A DNA stretch of 64,000 nt from Treponema sp. OMZ 790. GTDB taxonomy: Bacteria; Spirochaetota; Spirochaetia; Treponematales; Treponemataceae. The notes below the pieces were generated by a model, which was not told the DNA's origin, made no database searches, and worked only from the letters and a program-made list of their open reading frames with translations. Where the stretch lies: contig NZ_CP051201.1 of assembly GCF_024181285.1 (NCBI RefSeq), positions 868,001 through 932,000 of the forward strand, given 5' to 3'. The translations under genes were made by a program, and so were the position numbers. Positions 53,624 through 61,780 of the stretch are shown one piece after another; position 1 is the first letter of the stretch; every line of letters starts with the position of its first letter.

Positions 53624-53852
53624 CCCCGAAAAAGCAGTAATGGAAGCATTGGATTCTGCCGTATTAGTGGCGGATTTTCTTCCTTCACCAGCAGAGCTTA
53701 TAAAAAAAACAACAAAAGAAAAAATAACAATCTCAATAGATTCTGATTGTATTAGTTTTTTCAAAGCAGAAGCAAAGAAAAATAATACAAAATATCAGAC
53801 TATGATGAATGAAGTACTTTCTCAGTATGCAAAGCATTATGCGGTAAATTGA
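53604..53852 (+). CDS. brnA: BrnA antitoxin, intact
   Basis: This 82-residue protein has an N-terminal toxin-binding segment (ALDSAVLVADFLPSPAELIK), then the ribbon-helix-helix strand EKITISIDSDCISFFKAEAK and helix YQTMMNEVLSQYAKHY. It should bind BrnT and repress the shared promoter. This copy could also protect against the toxin at 25932. Confidence 0.88.
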   Translation: MKSIYSNPEKAVMEALDSAVLVADFLPSPAELIKKTTKEKITISIDSDCISFFKAEAKKNNTKYQTMMNEVLSQYAKHYAVN

Positions 53853-53871
53853 ATTGTAGAATAGAACAATC

Positions 53872-53931
53872 GTATAACACCCGCTTCAACGCTGACATTG
53901 CTGTGCAATGCAGGTTAAGCGTTAGTTAGAT
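53872..53931 (+). other. attC site 51 (short, 60 bp)
   Basis: R'' is GTATAAC, matching GTTATAC. The loop is CATTGC-TGT-GCAATG. R' is GTTAGAT. The next cassette opens with CATGC-TGTC-GCATG. Confidence 0.95.
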
Positions 53932-53979
53932 GGACATGCTGTCGCATGCAGAAGAAAATAATATGCGGATATAAAATCA

Positions 53980-54235
53980 TTATGGAACATAATTCGGAAA
54001 TTCTGTGTAAAAATTCAGAAAAAATTCATACAACTGAAATGGGTATTGAGCAAATAAAACGCAATCTTGATTTAAATACCTAAGATGTTGTTGAGTGGTG
54101 TAAAAATAAAATTCTTGATAAGAGAAATTCAATAATCAGAAAAGGAAAAATTGGTATATAAGTATTGAGGATATTGTGATGACCGTTAATGCATACAGTT
54201 ATACAATAATTACAGCTCATAAGAAAAAAAGCTAT
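53980..54235 (+). pseudogene. DUF3781-like protein, broken
   Basis: The frame from an ATG at about 53981 reads MEHNSEILCKNSEKIHTTEM, then an in-frame TAA, then DVVEWCKNKILDKRNSIIRK. After a frame change near 54155 it continues MTVNAYSYTIITAHKKK. These match, in order, what I remember of the DUF3781 family (IHTT, TVNAYSYTIITAHK). With one A fewer at 54223 the gene would stop in TGA overlapping the next ATG (ATGA). Confidence 0.6.
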
Positions 54236-54808
54236 ATGACAATAAAAGAATTCGAGAATAAATATTGGTACATGAGTGAACTCAAAGGATTAGCAAAATT
54301 ACTTGAAATTCCTTTTCACACAAAAATACGAAAGGATCAGCTTGAAGACATTATTATTCGATTTTTGGAAACAGGAACTGTAAACAAAAAGAATAGTTAT
54401 CAGAGTAAAAGCCGGAATAAGGACATATTGAATAATCATAGTTATGTTGAAAATTTTAGCAACAAAAAAGAAACATGGGAATTCATAAATAGTGAAATGG
54501 ATAGACGAGTTCGAGGATTAAAACCAAAATCAGGGGCGAAATATTGGCTTAATCGCTGGATTGAAAATAAACTTTCTAATTGCAAAAAAATAACATATAA
54601 TGATGTCATTTGTGAATATATTCGTTTAAATAAAACTGAAGGAAAACTTCCGCAAATCCCGTCCTGTAAATTTAATAACTTTATAAGCGATTATCTGGCA
54701 AATGAAAAAAATGCAACACGAGAAGAGGCTTTGCAAGCATGGAATAAACTAAAAGATATGAAAGCAAAAAAAGATTATATAACATGGAAAAAGAATAAAA
54801 ATACATAG
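54236..54808 (+). CDS. SAP-domain protein (DUF6434-like)
   Basis: This 190-residue protein starts from the ATG at 54236. The N-terminal segment MTIKEFENKYWYMSELKGLA then KLLEIPFHTKIRKDQLEDII is a SAP-like DNA-binding helix pair. The C-terminal part, ATREEALQAWNKLKDM, is the typical end of this family. The frame can be extended upstream to 54176, but those codons belong to the preceding DUF3781-like gene. Confidence 0.72.
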   Translation: MTIKEFENKYWYMSELKGLAKLLEIPFHTKIRKDQLEDIIIRFLETGTVNKKNSYQSKSRNKDILNNHSYVENFSNKKETWEFINSEMDRRVRGLKPKSGAKYWLNRWIENKLSNCKKITYNDVICEYIRLNKTEGKLPQIPSCKFNNFISDYLANEKNATREEALQAWNKLKDMKAKKDYITWKKNKNT

Positions 54809-54816
54809 AAAATTTC

Positions 54817-54976
54817 ATCTAACACCCGCTTCAACCTGACACTTGTTTTGTCACGAAAGTTGCTGGAGGCGGTCGCTGCTGGTGCAGCTCCCTTTTTAAT
54901 ACAACTTTCGTGCCAACTTTGCCTTACGCTATACGCTTCGGCAAAGGCACAAATGCAGGTCAAGCGAATGTTAGTT
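54817..54976 (+). other. attC site 52 (branched, 160 bp)
   Basis: R'' is ATCTAAC, matching GTTAGAT. The nested hairpins are CGAAAGTTG/CAACTTTCG and CTTTGCC/GGCAAAG. R' is GTTAGTT. The next cassette opens with CATTGC-TAGC-GCAATG. Confidence 0.93.
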
Positions 54977-54979
54977 GGA

Positions 54980-55003
54980 CATTGCTAGCGCAATGCATTT
55001 TTT
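54980..55003 (+). terminator. 5' hairpin with a T6 run, copy 2
   Basis: Same as 31973: CATTGC-TAGC-GCAATG, then CA and TTTTTT. Confidence 0.5.
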
Positions 55004-55067
55004 GGATTACTGTACTAATTATCGTTTTTTGTGTAAAATTACAAAAAGGATTTATTCATAAGACACT

Positions 55068-55910
55068 ATGATAACAACGAATATATTATCGGGAGATTGT
55101 CTGGAAAAACTAAAAGCATTACCCAACTCTTCCGTCGACCTTATTGTTACCTCACCTCCTTATGCCGATCAGCGGAAAAATACGTATGGCGGTATAAAAC
55201 CGGAGAAATATGTATCATGGTTTCTTCCGATTGCTGCGGAGCTTTTTAGAGTTTTGAAAAATGACGGTACTTTTATTCTCAATATAAAAGAAAAGGTTCA
55301 AAACGGGGAACGCAGCACGTATGTTCTTGAATTAATCTTGGAAATGAAAAAGCAAGGCTGGTTATGGACAGAAGAATTTATTTGGCACAAAAAAAACTGT
55401 TATCCCGGAAAATGGCCGAACAGGTTTAGGGATGCGTGGGAGCGTTTGTTACAATTCAATAAAATAAAAAAATTTAATATGTATCAAGAAGCTGTAATGG
55501 TTCCTATGGGAGATTGGGCAAAAAATAGGCTTAAAAATTTATCGGAAGTCGATAAAATACGGGACAACTCAAAAGTCGGAAGCGGTTTTGGAAAAAATAT
55601 TTCAAATTGGCTTGAAAGAGATAGGGCATATCCAACCAATGTCCTTCATTTAGCCACTGAATGCGGTAACAAAAACCATAGTGCTGCATTCCCTGAAAGT
55701 TTGCCTGAATGGTTTATAAAATTATTTACTCAAGAATATGACACTGTCTTGGATCCTTTTATGGGATCGGGTACGACAGTCTTTGTTGCAAACCGTATGA
55801 ACCGTCATGCGATAGGAATTGATATTGTAGATGAATACTGTGAAAAGGTACAAAAGAAAATCAATGAACAAGAGATAATGTTGTTTGAACGTGAGGTTAA
55901 CTATGGGTAG
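55068..55910 (+). CDS. site-specific DNA methyltransferase (N4-C or N6-A), intact
   Basis: This 280-residue protein has motif IV (DLIVTSPPYADQ, residues 24-35) before motif I (VLDPFMGSGTTVF, about 230-242), the beta-class order. TSPPY favours N4-cytosine or N6-adenine transfer. The family is common in type II systems. The restriction gene starts within its last codons (GGGTAG overlaps ATG). A copy with four run-length breaks lies at 32061. Confidence 0.92.
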   Translation: MITTNILSGDCLEKLKALPNSSVDLIVTSPPYADQRKNTYGGIKPEKYVSWFLPIAAELFRVLKNDGTFILNIKEKVQNGERSTYVLELILEMKKQGWLWTEEFIWHKKNCYPGKWPNRFRDAWERLLQFNKIKKFNMYQEAVMVPMGDWAKNRLKNLSEVDKIRDNSKVGSGFGKNISNWLERDRAYPTNVLHLATECGNKNHSAAFPESLPEWFIKLFTQEYDTVLDPFMGSGTTVFVANRMNRHAIGIDIVDEYCEKVQKKINEQEIMLFEREVNYG

Positions 55911-56640
55911 TTTGAGCATAGATGACGTAAAAATATATGTTGAAAACCATATTGGTACCTTTCATAAAAAGAGAATAAGCAGTTTAGATAATTTAAAACT
56001 ATCGACAATCTTAAAAAGAAAGAATCCGTATCTTTTTAAAGCAAAAAATATTTTAACTGCCGAACAGATTGTATCCGGATTTTTAAATGCTCATATTTCC
56101 TCAAATGAAGAAACAATCTTTGGCGACTGGCTTGAAGGACTTGCTCTTTTCATTAACTCTAAAGTGTATGGAGGTTATAAATCCGGTATACAAGGTATTG
56201 ACCTTGAATTTGATGATAAGAATACACGTTATATTGTCAGTATAAAATCGAGTCCTAATTGGGGTAACAGTTCTCAAATTAAGAAAATGATTGCCGATTT
56301 TAAAACAGCTAAAAAGACATTACGGACAAGCAACTCTCAGTTACATATTGTTGCAGTGAACGGCTGCTGCTACGGTAAAGAAAAGAATTATGATAAAGGT
56401 GATTATTTTAAATACTGCGGTCAGCAATTTTGGGAATTTATTTCAGGAGATGAAAATTTATATATTGATATCATTGAACCGTTAGGATTTAAAGCAAAAG
56501 AAAAGAGTGATGAGTTTATGCAGTCATATACACAGATGATAAATAAATTTACCGGAGAATTTATCCAAAACTATTGTTTATCTTCCGGTGAAATCGACTG
56601 GAATAAAATAGTAAAATTTAATTCTGCAAAAGAAAAATAA
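55903..56640 (+). CDS. PmeII/EcoO109I-like restriction endonuclease, copy 2
   Basis: This is a 245-residue protein. KLSTILKRKNPYLFKAKNIL is followed by AEQIVSGFLNAHISSNEETI, FGDWLEGLALFINSK, GIQGIDLEFDDKNTRYIVSI with the D...xIK of a PD-(D/E)XK core, then PNWGNSSQIKKM. This order matches my memory of the PmeII/EcoO109I-like family; the name is from memory. GAGG lies 6 bp before the ATG at 55903, which is preferred over an upstream TTG. One residue differs from copy 1. Confidence 0.85.
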   Translation: MGSLSIDDVKIYVENHIGTFHKKRISSLDNLKLSTILKRKNPYLFKAKNILTAEQIVSGFLNAHISSNEETIFGDWLEGLALFINSKVYGGYKSGIQGIDLEFDDKNTRYIVSIKSSPNWGNSSQIKKMIADFKTAKKTLRTSNSQLHIVAVNGCCYGKEKNYDKGDYFKYCGQQFWEFISGDENLYIDIIEPLGFKAKEKSDEFMQSYTQMINKFTGEFIQNYCLSSGEIDWNKIVKFNSAKEK

Positions 56641-56651
56641 AAATGGTTATC

Positions 56652-56720
56652 AACTAACACCCGCTTCAACCTGACATTGCGGAAGAGCCGCAAATGCAGG
56701 TTAAGCGGCGGATGTTAGAC
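56652..56720 (+). other. attC site 53 (short, 69 bp)
   Basis: R'' is AACTAAC, matching GTTAGTT. The right arm has an extra GCG (AAGCGGCGGATG). R' is GTTAGAC. The next cassette opens with TGTC-TTAC-GGCA. Confidence 0.94.
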
Positions 56721-57522
56721 CGATGTCTTACGGCACGATTAACTGTAACTTTGAAAAATGGGATGCATTTTTTTGTAAATTAAAGCGAAAACCCAAATTA
56801 AAAGCTTAGGTTCTTTGAATAAAGTTGTGTTTTATTATTATCTACTTGGATAAGAAAAATAAATTTTTATCTAAGAATTTTAAAACTTGCTAAGTAAATC
56901 AACAAAATAAAAGTCCTTCGGACGGTCTGGTAATTATAATAATTAACTTGTTAAGAAAAATAAACTTTGTCTTAGGGTTTTAAACTCGTTAAGGAAAACA
57001 ACAAATAAAAGTCCTTCGGATGGTCTGGTAATTATAATAATTAACTTGGTAAGGAAAATAAATCTTGTATCTTAGGATTTTAAAACTTATTAAGGAAATC
57101 AATGAATTATAAGTCCTTCGGACGGTCATGGTGATTATAATAATTAACTTGTTAAGGAAAAATAAAGTTTTATCTTAGGATTTTATAACTCGTTTAGTAA
57201 ATCAACAAAATAAAAGTCCTTCGGACGGTCATGGTAATTATTATAATTATTTGCTAAGTAAAGTAAAATTTTAGCTTTATAGTAAAATTGTTGATTTTTT
57301 AATTTAATGATGAAAAGCTGTATAGGCTAAAAAAAGTCTAATTGTTAAGAATAAGCTTATAATTTTAAGATAATATTATTTATAAAAGTTTAGTTTTGTA
57401 AATAATAAAGCTTCATAGTAAAATTTTAAGTTTTTTTATTTATTAAATATAGTAATAAAAAGCAAAATAGTGTAAAATTAAAAGCATAATTGTTAATATA
57501 AGCGATTAAATAAACTAAAAGT
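56721..57522 (+). repeat. NC cassette with 4 repeat units
   Basis: It is near-identical to 10060-10862, with units near 56913, 57010, 57112 and 57217. No gene is seen. Confidence 0.87.
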
Positions 57523-57588
57523 GTCTAACACCCGCTTCAACCTGACATTGCGGAGTAGCCGCAAATGCAGGTTAAGCGAATGTTAGGT
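57523..57588 (+). other. attC site 54 (short)
   Basis: R'' is GTCTAAC and R' is GTTAGGT. The next cassette opens with TGGCAC-GTA-GTGCCA. Confidence 0.95.
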
Positions 57589-57655
57589 TAATGGCACGTA
57601 GTGCCACTTATTGTTAATAAAAAAAGCTAAAAATTGATTTTATGACAAATAGAAG

Positions 57656-57684
57656 TTGACAATAATCTTACTTTTGTATATATT
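57656..57684 (+). promoter_or_regulatory. promoter of VapBC
   Basis: TTGACA (57656-57661) and TATATT (57679-57684) have a 17-bp spacer. The palindromic TATATTATAATATATA covering and following the -10 is a likely operator for VapB. Confidence 0.7.
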
Positions 57685-57707
57685 ATAATATATACGGAGG
57701 TGCTGAT

Positions 57708-57938
57708 ATGGTTTGTGCAAAAGTATTCACAAGCGGAAATAGTCAGGCTGTAAGGATACCTAAAGAATTTCATATTGCTTTTTCTGAATTATTTATCAAG
57801 AAAATCGGTTCATCAATAATCCTAACACCAAAAGAAAGCAATTGGGAAAATCTTGAAAGAAGTCTTTCTGAGTTTTCTGATGATTTCATGACAGAAGGAA
57901 GAAGTCAACCGACAATGCAAGAAAGGGAAGTTTTTTAA
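57708..57938 (+). CDS. vapB: VapB antitoxin (AbrB-type)
   Basis: This 76-residue protein has the swapped-hairpin AbrB start (CAKVFTSGNSQAVRIPKEFH), then SIILTPKESNWENLERSLSE, and an acidic C-terminal tail for toxin binding. ACGGAGG lies upstream. Its stop and the VapC start overlap by one base (TAATG). Confidence 0.92.
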   Translation: MVCAKVFTSGNSQAVRIPKEFHIAFSELFIKKIGSSIILTPKESNWENLERSLSEFSDDFMTEGRSQPTMQEREVF

Positions 57939-58342
57939 TGTATTTGCTAGATACAAATATCTGTATTTTCCTCATAAAGAATAAAAATCTATATTTAAAG
58001 GAAAAAATATTTAACTGTAAAAAAGAAGAATTATTTCTTTCTTCTATTACAATTGCTGAGTTGGAGTATGGTGCTGCGAAAAGTCAATTTAGAGAAAAAA
58101 ATCGCCAAGCTCTTTTGGATTTTTGTTCCGATTTTACTAACATAATAGGTTTTACGACAGAAGATACAGAAACATACGGAATGATTAGGGCTTATCTTGA
58201 AAATAAAGGGATAGCAATTGGACCTTTTGATACACAGATTGCTGCTCAAGGCTTAGCTAGAAATCTTATTGTGGTTACAAATAATATAAGAGAATTTTCT
58301 AGAATACCAGGACTAAAAGTCGAAGATTGGACAAAAGAATAA
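57938..58342 (+). CDS. vapC: VapC toxin (PIN-domain RNase)
   Basis: This 134-residue protein has the four acidic PIN positions: MYLLDTNICI (Asp), ITIAELEYGA (Glu), IGPFDTQIAAQ (Asp) and VVTNNIREF, where Asn replaces the usual last Asp. VapC enzymes of this type cut tRNA or rRNA. The length is normal. This is the intact VapBC of the window; the one at 40465-41060 is unrelated in sequence and broken. Confidence 0.93.
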   Translation: MYLLDTNICIFLIKNKNLYLKEKIFNCKKEELFLSSITIAELEYGAAKSQFREKNRQALLDFCSDFTNIIGFTTEDTETYGMIRAYLENKGIAIGPFDTQIAAQGLARNLIVVTNNIREFSRIPGLKVEDWTKE

Positions 58343-58347
58343 TAGAA

Positions 58348-58413
58348 ACCTAACACCCGCTTCAACCTGACATTGCGGACGAGCCACAAATGTAGGTTAA
58401 GCGAATGTTATAC
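58348..58413 (+). other. attC site 55 (short)
   Basis: R'' is ACCTAAC, matching GTTAGGT. The loop has one mismatch (GGACGAGCCACAAATGTAGG). R' is GTTATAC. The next cassette opens with TGCC-TGAA-GGCA. Confidence 0.94.
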
Positions 58414-58659
58414 GGATGCCTGAAGGCACAATTAACTGCAACTTTGAAAAAGTAGGGTGTTTTTTGTAAATTTAAGGCTTAAAACTAAAATTAAAAGCTT
58501 AGGTTCTGTGAGTAAAGTTTTGTTTTATTATAATATCTACTTGGATAAGTAAAAATAAGCTTTCATCTGAGTATTTTAAACTCGTTTAGGAAATCAACGA
58601 AATAAAAGTCCTTCGGACGGTCTGGTAATTATAATAATTAACTTACTTAGGAAATAAAA
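58414..58659 (+). repeat. NC-type 5' module and 1 repeat unit used as a gene leader
   Basis: The arrangement is the same as 26515-26760. One unit lies near 58610. ACTTAGGAAATAAAA just before the ATG serves as ribosome site, so a repeat unit has become the 5' leader of a membrane protein gene. Confidence 0.8.
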
Positions 58660-59310
58660 ATGAGTCTTATAATAATATTTTTTTTATTGATAATTTATAT
58701 TCCGTTTCTTTTTATTAAAGATGAAAAAAGTAAATTATATTTCAGAATAATTGTGATAATATCAAATATATGTTTAATGCTTTTATCAATATTTTCTTTT
58801 CAATTATTAAGATGTTTAAGTGTTATTGGAGTACTTATATACTTTTATTTATGTATGCTAGTTATAATTTTAAACATCTTATTTGTTATAACAAACATTA
58901 TAAAACTAAAAAAAATAAGGGGATTATTTTTTTTAATACCAATTGCGTTTTCTATTTTCTTTAGTTTTTTGATTATAAAAAATCAGTTATCGGAAAGAAT
59001 TGCTTTAAAAATTGAATTTAAAAAATATAAAAATGAGCTTGATAGTTATATTACGAATAATGTAAAAAATGAAAGTATACGAATATTTGATAATTATGTA
59101 GGAATTATATGGGATCCTGGTTTTTTAGATACATATAGTGTTATAATTTATGATAAAAATAATAATTTAGATATTTTATATGATTCATCTGAAGATATGT
59201 TTGAGGATAAAGAAATGTATAATGAATTTAAAAAAGCTTTTGAATATGAAAAAATTGTTAATTTAATAAAAATTGAGGATAACTATTTTAGATGTAATAT
59301 ACATCAGTAA
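58660..59310 (+). CDS. membrane protein, intact copy
   Basis: This 216-residue protein has four hydrophobic spans in its first 125 residues (IIIFFLLIIYIPFLFI, IIVIISNICLMLLSIFSF, VIGVLIYFYLCMLVIILN, GLFFLIPIAFSIFFSFLII). A soluble tail with DNYVGIIWDPGFLDTYSVII and YDSSEDMFEDKEMYNEF follows. The family is unrecognised. It is also the only kind of gene found fused to an NC 5' module. Confidence 0.7.
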   Translation: MSLIIIFFLLIIYIPFLFIKDEKSKLYFRIIVIISNICLMLLSIFSFQLLRCLSVIGVLIYFYLCMLVIILNILFVITNIIKLKKIRGLFFLIPIAFSIFFSFLIIKNQLSERIALKIEFKKYKNELDSYITNNVKNESIRIFDNYVGIIWDPGFLDTYSVIIYDKNNNLDILYDSSEDMFEDKEMYNEFKKAFEYEKIVNLIKIEDNYFRCNIHQ

Positions 59311-59318
59311 ACGATTGC

Positions 59319-59384
59319 GTATAACACCCGCTTCAACCTGACATTGCGGAGGAGCCGCAAATGCAGGTTAAGCGAATGTTATAC
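59319..59384 (+). other. attC site 56 (short)
   Basis: R'' is GTATAAC, matching GTTATAC. R' is GTTATAC. The next cassette opens with CACGCC-GCT-GGCGTG. Confidence 0.95.
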
Positions 59385-59418
59385 GGACACGCCGCTGGCG
59401 TGCTAAGGAGAAAAAAAT

Positions 59419-59997
59419 ATGGTACTTAAAGAAACGACTTCTAAACAAGATAGAATAGATATTGCACTAGAAATGTATAATTTAATTGGAATAACAAAAA
59501 AGACACTTCGTAAAACAAAAATAGGCTGGTTTGTTGTTCTTATAATTGGAATAGGAGCATTAGTAATGGGGTATTGTATGAGGAATACCGGAAAAAATGA
59601 TAATTTTCGATATTTCATTTATTTATTTGGTATTTTCTATACTATTCGTTCTATGATTGGCTTAATTTTTTTAGAGCGAGAGTACAAAGCTCGTGTTGCA
59701 AAAAAATTAAAAAAATATGATGCCGAAGTACTAAAGAGATATAACATTTCTGAGAATATTGAAACAATTATAGAAGTAACTGATAGTTATATTGAAACAG
59801 TAAGTCTTGGTACGATTTCTAGGTATAACTTACAAGATTATATTACAAACTCTGAATCAGAAAAATTTTATATTTTAGAATTCTCAAATGGAAGGTATAT
59901 TTTCTTAAAAAAAGAAATATTGGGAAAGAAAGAAAATTATGATGCGATTATAAAAACAATAGAAGAAAAAGAGAATATTTTATTATCAGGTAGGTAG
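59419..59997 (+). CDS. membrane protein, YcxB-like tail
   Basis: This 192-residue protein has two spans (IGWFVVLIIGIGALVMGYCM, FRYFIYLFGIFYTIRSMIGL), then a cytoplasmic domain with VTDSYIETVSLGTISRYNLQ, KFYILEFSNGRYIFLKKEIL. That resembles the YcxB-like C-terminal domain (a strand-rich tail after two spans). Function is unknown. AAGGAG precedes the ATG. It shares the cassette with a Phd/ParE pair. Confidence 0.68.
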   Translation: MVLKETTSKQDRIDIALEMYNLIGITKKTLRKTKIGWFVVLIIGIGALVMGYCMRNTGKNDNFRYFIYLFGIFYTIRSMIGLIFLEREYKARVAKKLKKYDAEVLKRYNISENIETIIEVTDSYIETVSLGTISRYNLQDYITNSESEKFYILEFSNGRYIFLKKEILGKKENYDAIIKTIEEKENILLSGR

Positions 59998-60066
59998 AAC
60001 TTGATGATAAAATAAAACTTTAGAGAAGATATAATGAAGAAGAGGCTTAAGTCAACTTTATACCAC

Positions 60067-60095
60067 TTGACAGTTTATAAGTATTTTAAGATAAT
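60067..60095 (+). promoter_or_regulatory. promoter of the Phd/ParE pair
   Basis: TTGACA (60067-60072) and GATAAT (60090-60095) have a 17-bp spacer. The 5' leader would be about 30 bp. Confidence 0.65.
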
Positions 60096-60130
60096 TATTT
60101 AGTAAAATATTACGAATATTAGAGGTGTAT

Positions 60131-60376
60131 ATGATTGCTATAAAACCTGTTTCGGATTTGCGTAATTATAATGAAGTTTTGCAGGATGTTGCTGATGAAT
60201 CGCCGGTTTTTCTTACTAAAAATGGCAGGGGGTGTTATGCTGTGATTTCTATAAGAGATTACGAAAAATTGACGGCTACGAAAACTCTTTTTTCTGAATT
60301 GAAGAAAGGTGAGGAATCTGCTTTGCAAAACGGATGGCTGGATCCAACTGAAGTCAGAAAAATGGCAGGACTTTGA
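60131..60376 (+). CDS. Phd/YefM-family antitoxin
   Basis: This 81-residue protein contains AIKPVSDLRNYNEVLQDVAD, then ESPVFLTKNGRGCYAVISIR, a textbook Phd/YefM N terminus. The ATG at 60131 (GAGG 5 bp upstream) is preferred over the GTG at 60125. The toxin ATG follows the TGA stop immediately. The sequence is clearly different from the Phd at 1729. Confidence 0.9.
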   Translation: MIAIKPVSDLRNYNEVLQDVADESPVFLTKNGRGCYAVISIRDYEKLTATKTLFSELKKGEESALQNGWLDPTEVRKMAGL

Positions 60377-60697
60377 ATGTTTGAGATAAAGATTGCTCCG
60401 CAAGCGGCAGCAGATTTACTTGAAATCAAAGATTATATAGAGAATGAACTTCAAAATCCCATAGCAGCACATAATACCATTTCAAAAATTATAGAAACTT
60501 ATGAAAATTTAACGGCTTTTCCAAATGTAGGGATTCCTGTGGAAAAATATGTTTCATTTCCTACAGATTATAAGTTTGTGCTTGCAAATAATTATTCAAT
60601 ATTTTATAGAATTGAAGACGAAGTTATAAGAATTGTAAGGATTTTGTATTCAAGAAGAGATTTTGTTCGTATTTTATTTGGAGAGAATAGCAAATAG
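60377..60697 (+). CDS. ParE/RelE-family toxin
   Basis: This 106-residue protein has FEIKIAPQAAADLLEIKDYI, then an AHNTISKIIETYENLTAFPN helix pair and final IVRILYSRRDFVRILF. These are plasmid-stabilisation ParE/RelE features. It ends 1 bp before attC R''. Confidence 0.9.
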   Translation: MFEIKIAPQAAADLLEIKDYIENELQNPIAAHNTISKIIETYENLTAFPNVGIPVEKYVSFPTDYKFVLANNYSIFYRIEDEVIRIVRILYSRRDFVRILFGENSK

Positions 60698-60698
60698 C

Positions 60699-60764
60699 GT
60701 CTAACACCCGCTTCAACCTGACATTGTGGACGAGCCGCAAATGCAGGTTAAGCGAATGTTAGAC
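60699..60764 (+). other. attC site 57 (short)
   Basis: R'' is GTCTAAC against GTTATAC of its cassette, one mismatch. The loop has TGTGGACGAGCCGC. R' is GTTAGAC. The next cassette opens with TGCC-TTAC-GGCA. Confidence 0.94.
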
Positions 60765-61015
60765 CGATGCCTTACGGCACGATAAACTGTAACTTTGAAA
60801 AATAGGATATATTTTTGTAAATTAAAGCTTAAAATCCAAATTAAAAGCTTAGTTATTTTGAATAAAGTTATATTTTATTATAATGACTAATTGAATACGA
60901 AAAAATAAATTTTTTTCTAAGTTTTTTGAACTTGTTAAGAGAATCGATGAAGTCCTTCGGACGGTCATGGTAATTATAATAATTATTTGTAGTATTAAGA
61001 TTTATTGTTAAAAAA
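60765..61015 (+). repeat. NC-type 5' module with 1 repeat unit before a toxin gene
   Basis: The module is diverged (AGCTTAGTTATTTTGAATAA) with one GTCC-TTC-GGAC unit near 60955 and no 3' module. It is a third example of an NC module fused to coding sequence. Confidence 0.75.
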
Positions 61016-61042
61016 TTGAAAAAGTGATATATTATTTATAGT

Positions 61043-61330
61043 ATGATATTCGATTGGAATAACGAAAAAAATATGATGCTTAAAAGAGATAGAAATATAT
61101 CGTTTGAGCGGATTATTGTAGCAATTGAGCAAGATGGTTTATTGGATATTTTAGAGCATCCAAACAAAGAAAAATATCCAAATCAACTTTTGCTTCTTGT
61201 AAAAATTGATAGATATGTATATGTAGTTCCTTGTGTACTTGAAAATGATGTTTGTTTTTTGAAAACTATTTTTCCAAGTAGAAAATATACGTCTAGATAT
61301 CTTGATTGGAAAGGAGAAGGAAATGAATAG
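61043..61330 (+). CDS. BrnT-like toxin candidate
   Basis: This 95-residue protein contains MIFDWNNEKNMMLKRDRNIS, the W-N/D-xEKN opening of BrnT-like proteins, then FERIIVAIEQDGLLDILEHP, NQLLLLVKIDRYVYVVPCVL and IFPSRKYTSRYL. It would be an RNase toxin like its relatives. TATAGT abuts the ATG, so the mRNA may be leaderless. The partner gene overlaps its stop by 8 bp. Confidence 0.78.
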   Translation: MIFDWNNEKNMMLKRDRNISFERIIVAIEQDGLLDILEHPNKEKYPNQLLLLVKIDRYVYVVPCVLENDVCFLKTIFPSRKYTSRYLDWKGEGNE

Positions 61331-61580
61331 TGAAAAAGAGTTGTATGAATCTATAGAAAATGATGAATGGAAATCGGTAAAAAATTTTTATGATTTTAGT
61401 AATGATTTAAAAAAGGCTGCTGAAAGTATGATTATGAAAAGAGATAAGATAGATATAATGCTTGTAAAGCAAGATATGAATAATCTAAAGGCCAAAGCTT
61501 TTGAAGAAGGTATGGAATGTGAAGTTTTTGCAGGAAGTATTTTACATAAATATTTAACTGGAAAGCTGATAGAAAGATAA
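61323..61580 (+). CDS. antitoxin of the BrnT-like pair
   Basis: This 85-residue protein begins MNSEKELYESIENDEWKSVK, with a basic central strand (KRDKIDIMLVKQDMNNLKAK) and C-terminal helix EVFAGSILHKYLTGKL, like CopG-type antitoxins that pair with such toxins. AAGGAGAAGG precedes the ATG at 61323, which is preferred over an upstream TTG at 61302. Confidence 0.8.
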   Translation: MNSEKELYESIENDEWKSVKNFYDFSNDLKKAAESMIMKRDKIDIMLVKQDMNNLKAKAFEEGMECEVFAGSILHKYLTGKLIER

Positions 61581-61592
61581 ATAATTCAATGC

Positions 61593-61748
61593 GTCTAACA
61601 CCCGCTTCAACCTGACATTTGTTTTGTCACGAAAGTTGCTGGGGGGTCGCTGCTAACGCAGCTCCCTTTTTATGCAACTTTCGCGCCAACTTTGCCTTAA
61701 CTCTTCGCTTCGGCAAAGCCACACATGCAGGTTAAGCGAATGTTAGAC
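61593..61748 (+). other. attC site 58 (branched, 156 bp)
   Basis: R'' is GTCTAAC, matching GTTAGAC. The nested hairpins are CGAAAGTTGC/GCAACTTTCG around GGGGGGTCGC, and CTTTGCC/GGCAAAG. R' is GTTAGAC. The next cassette opens with CGGTGC-ACA-GCACCG. Confidence 0.93.
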
Positions 61749-61780
61749 GGACGGTGCACAGCACCGCTGGGAGAAATATT

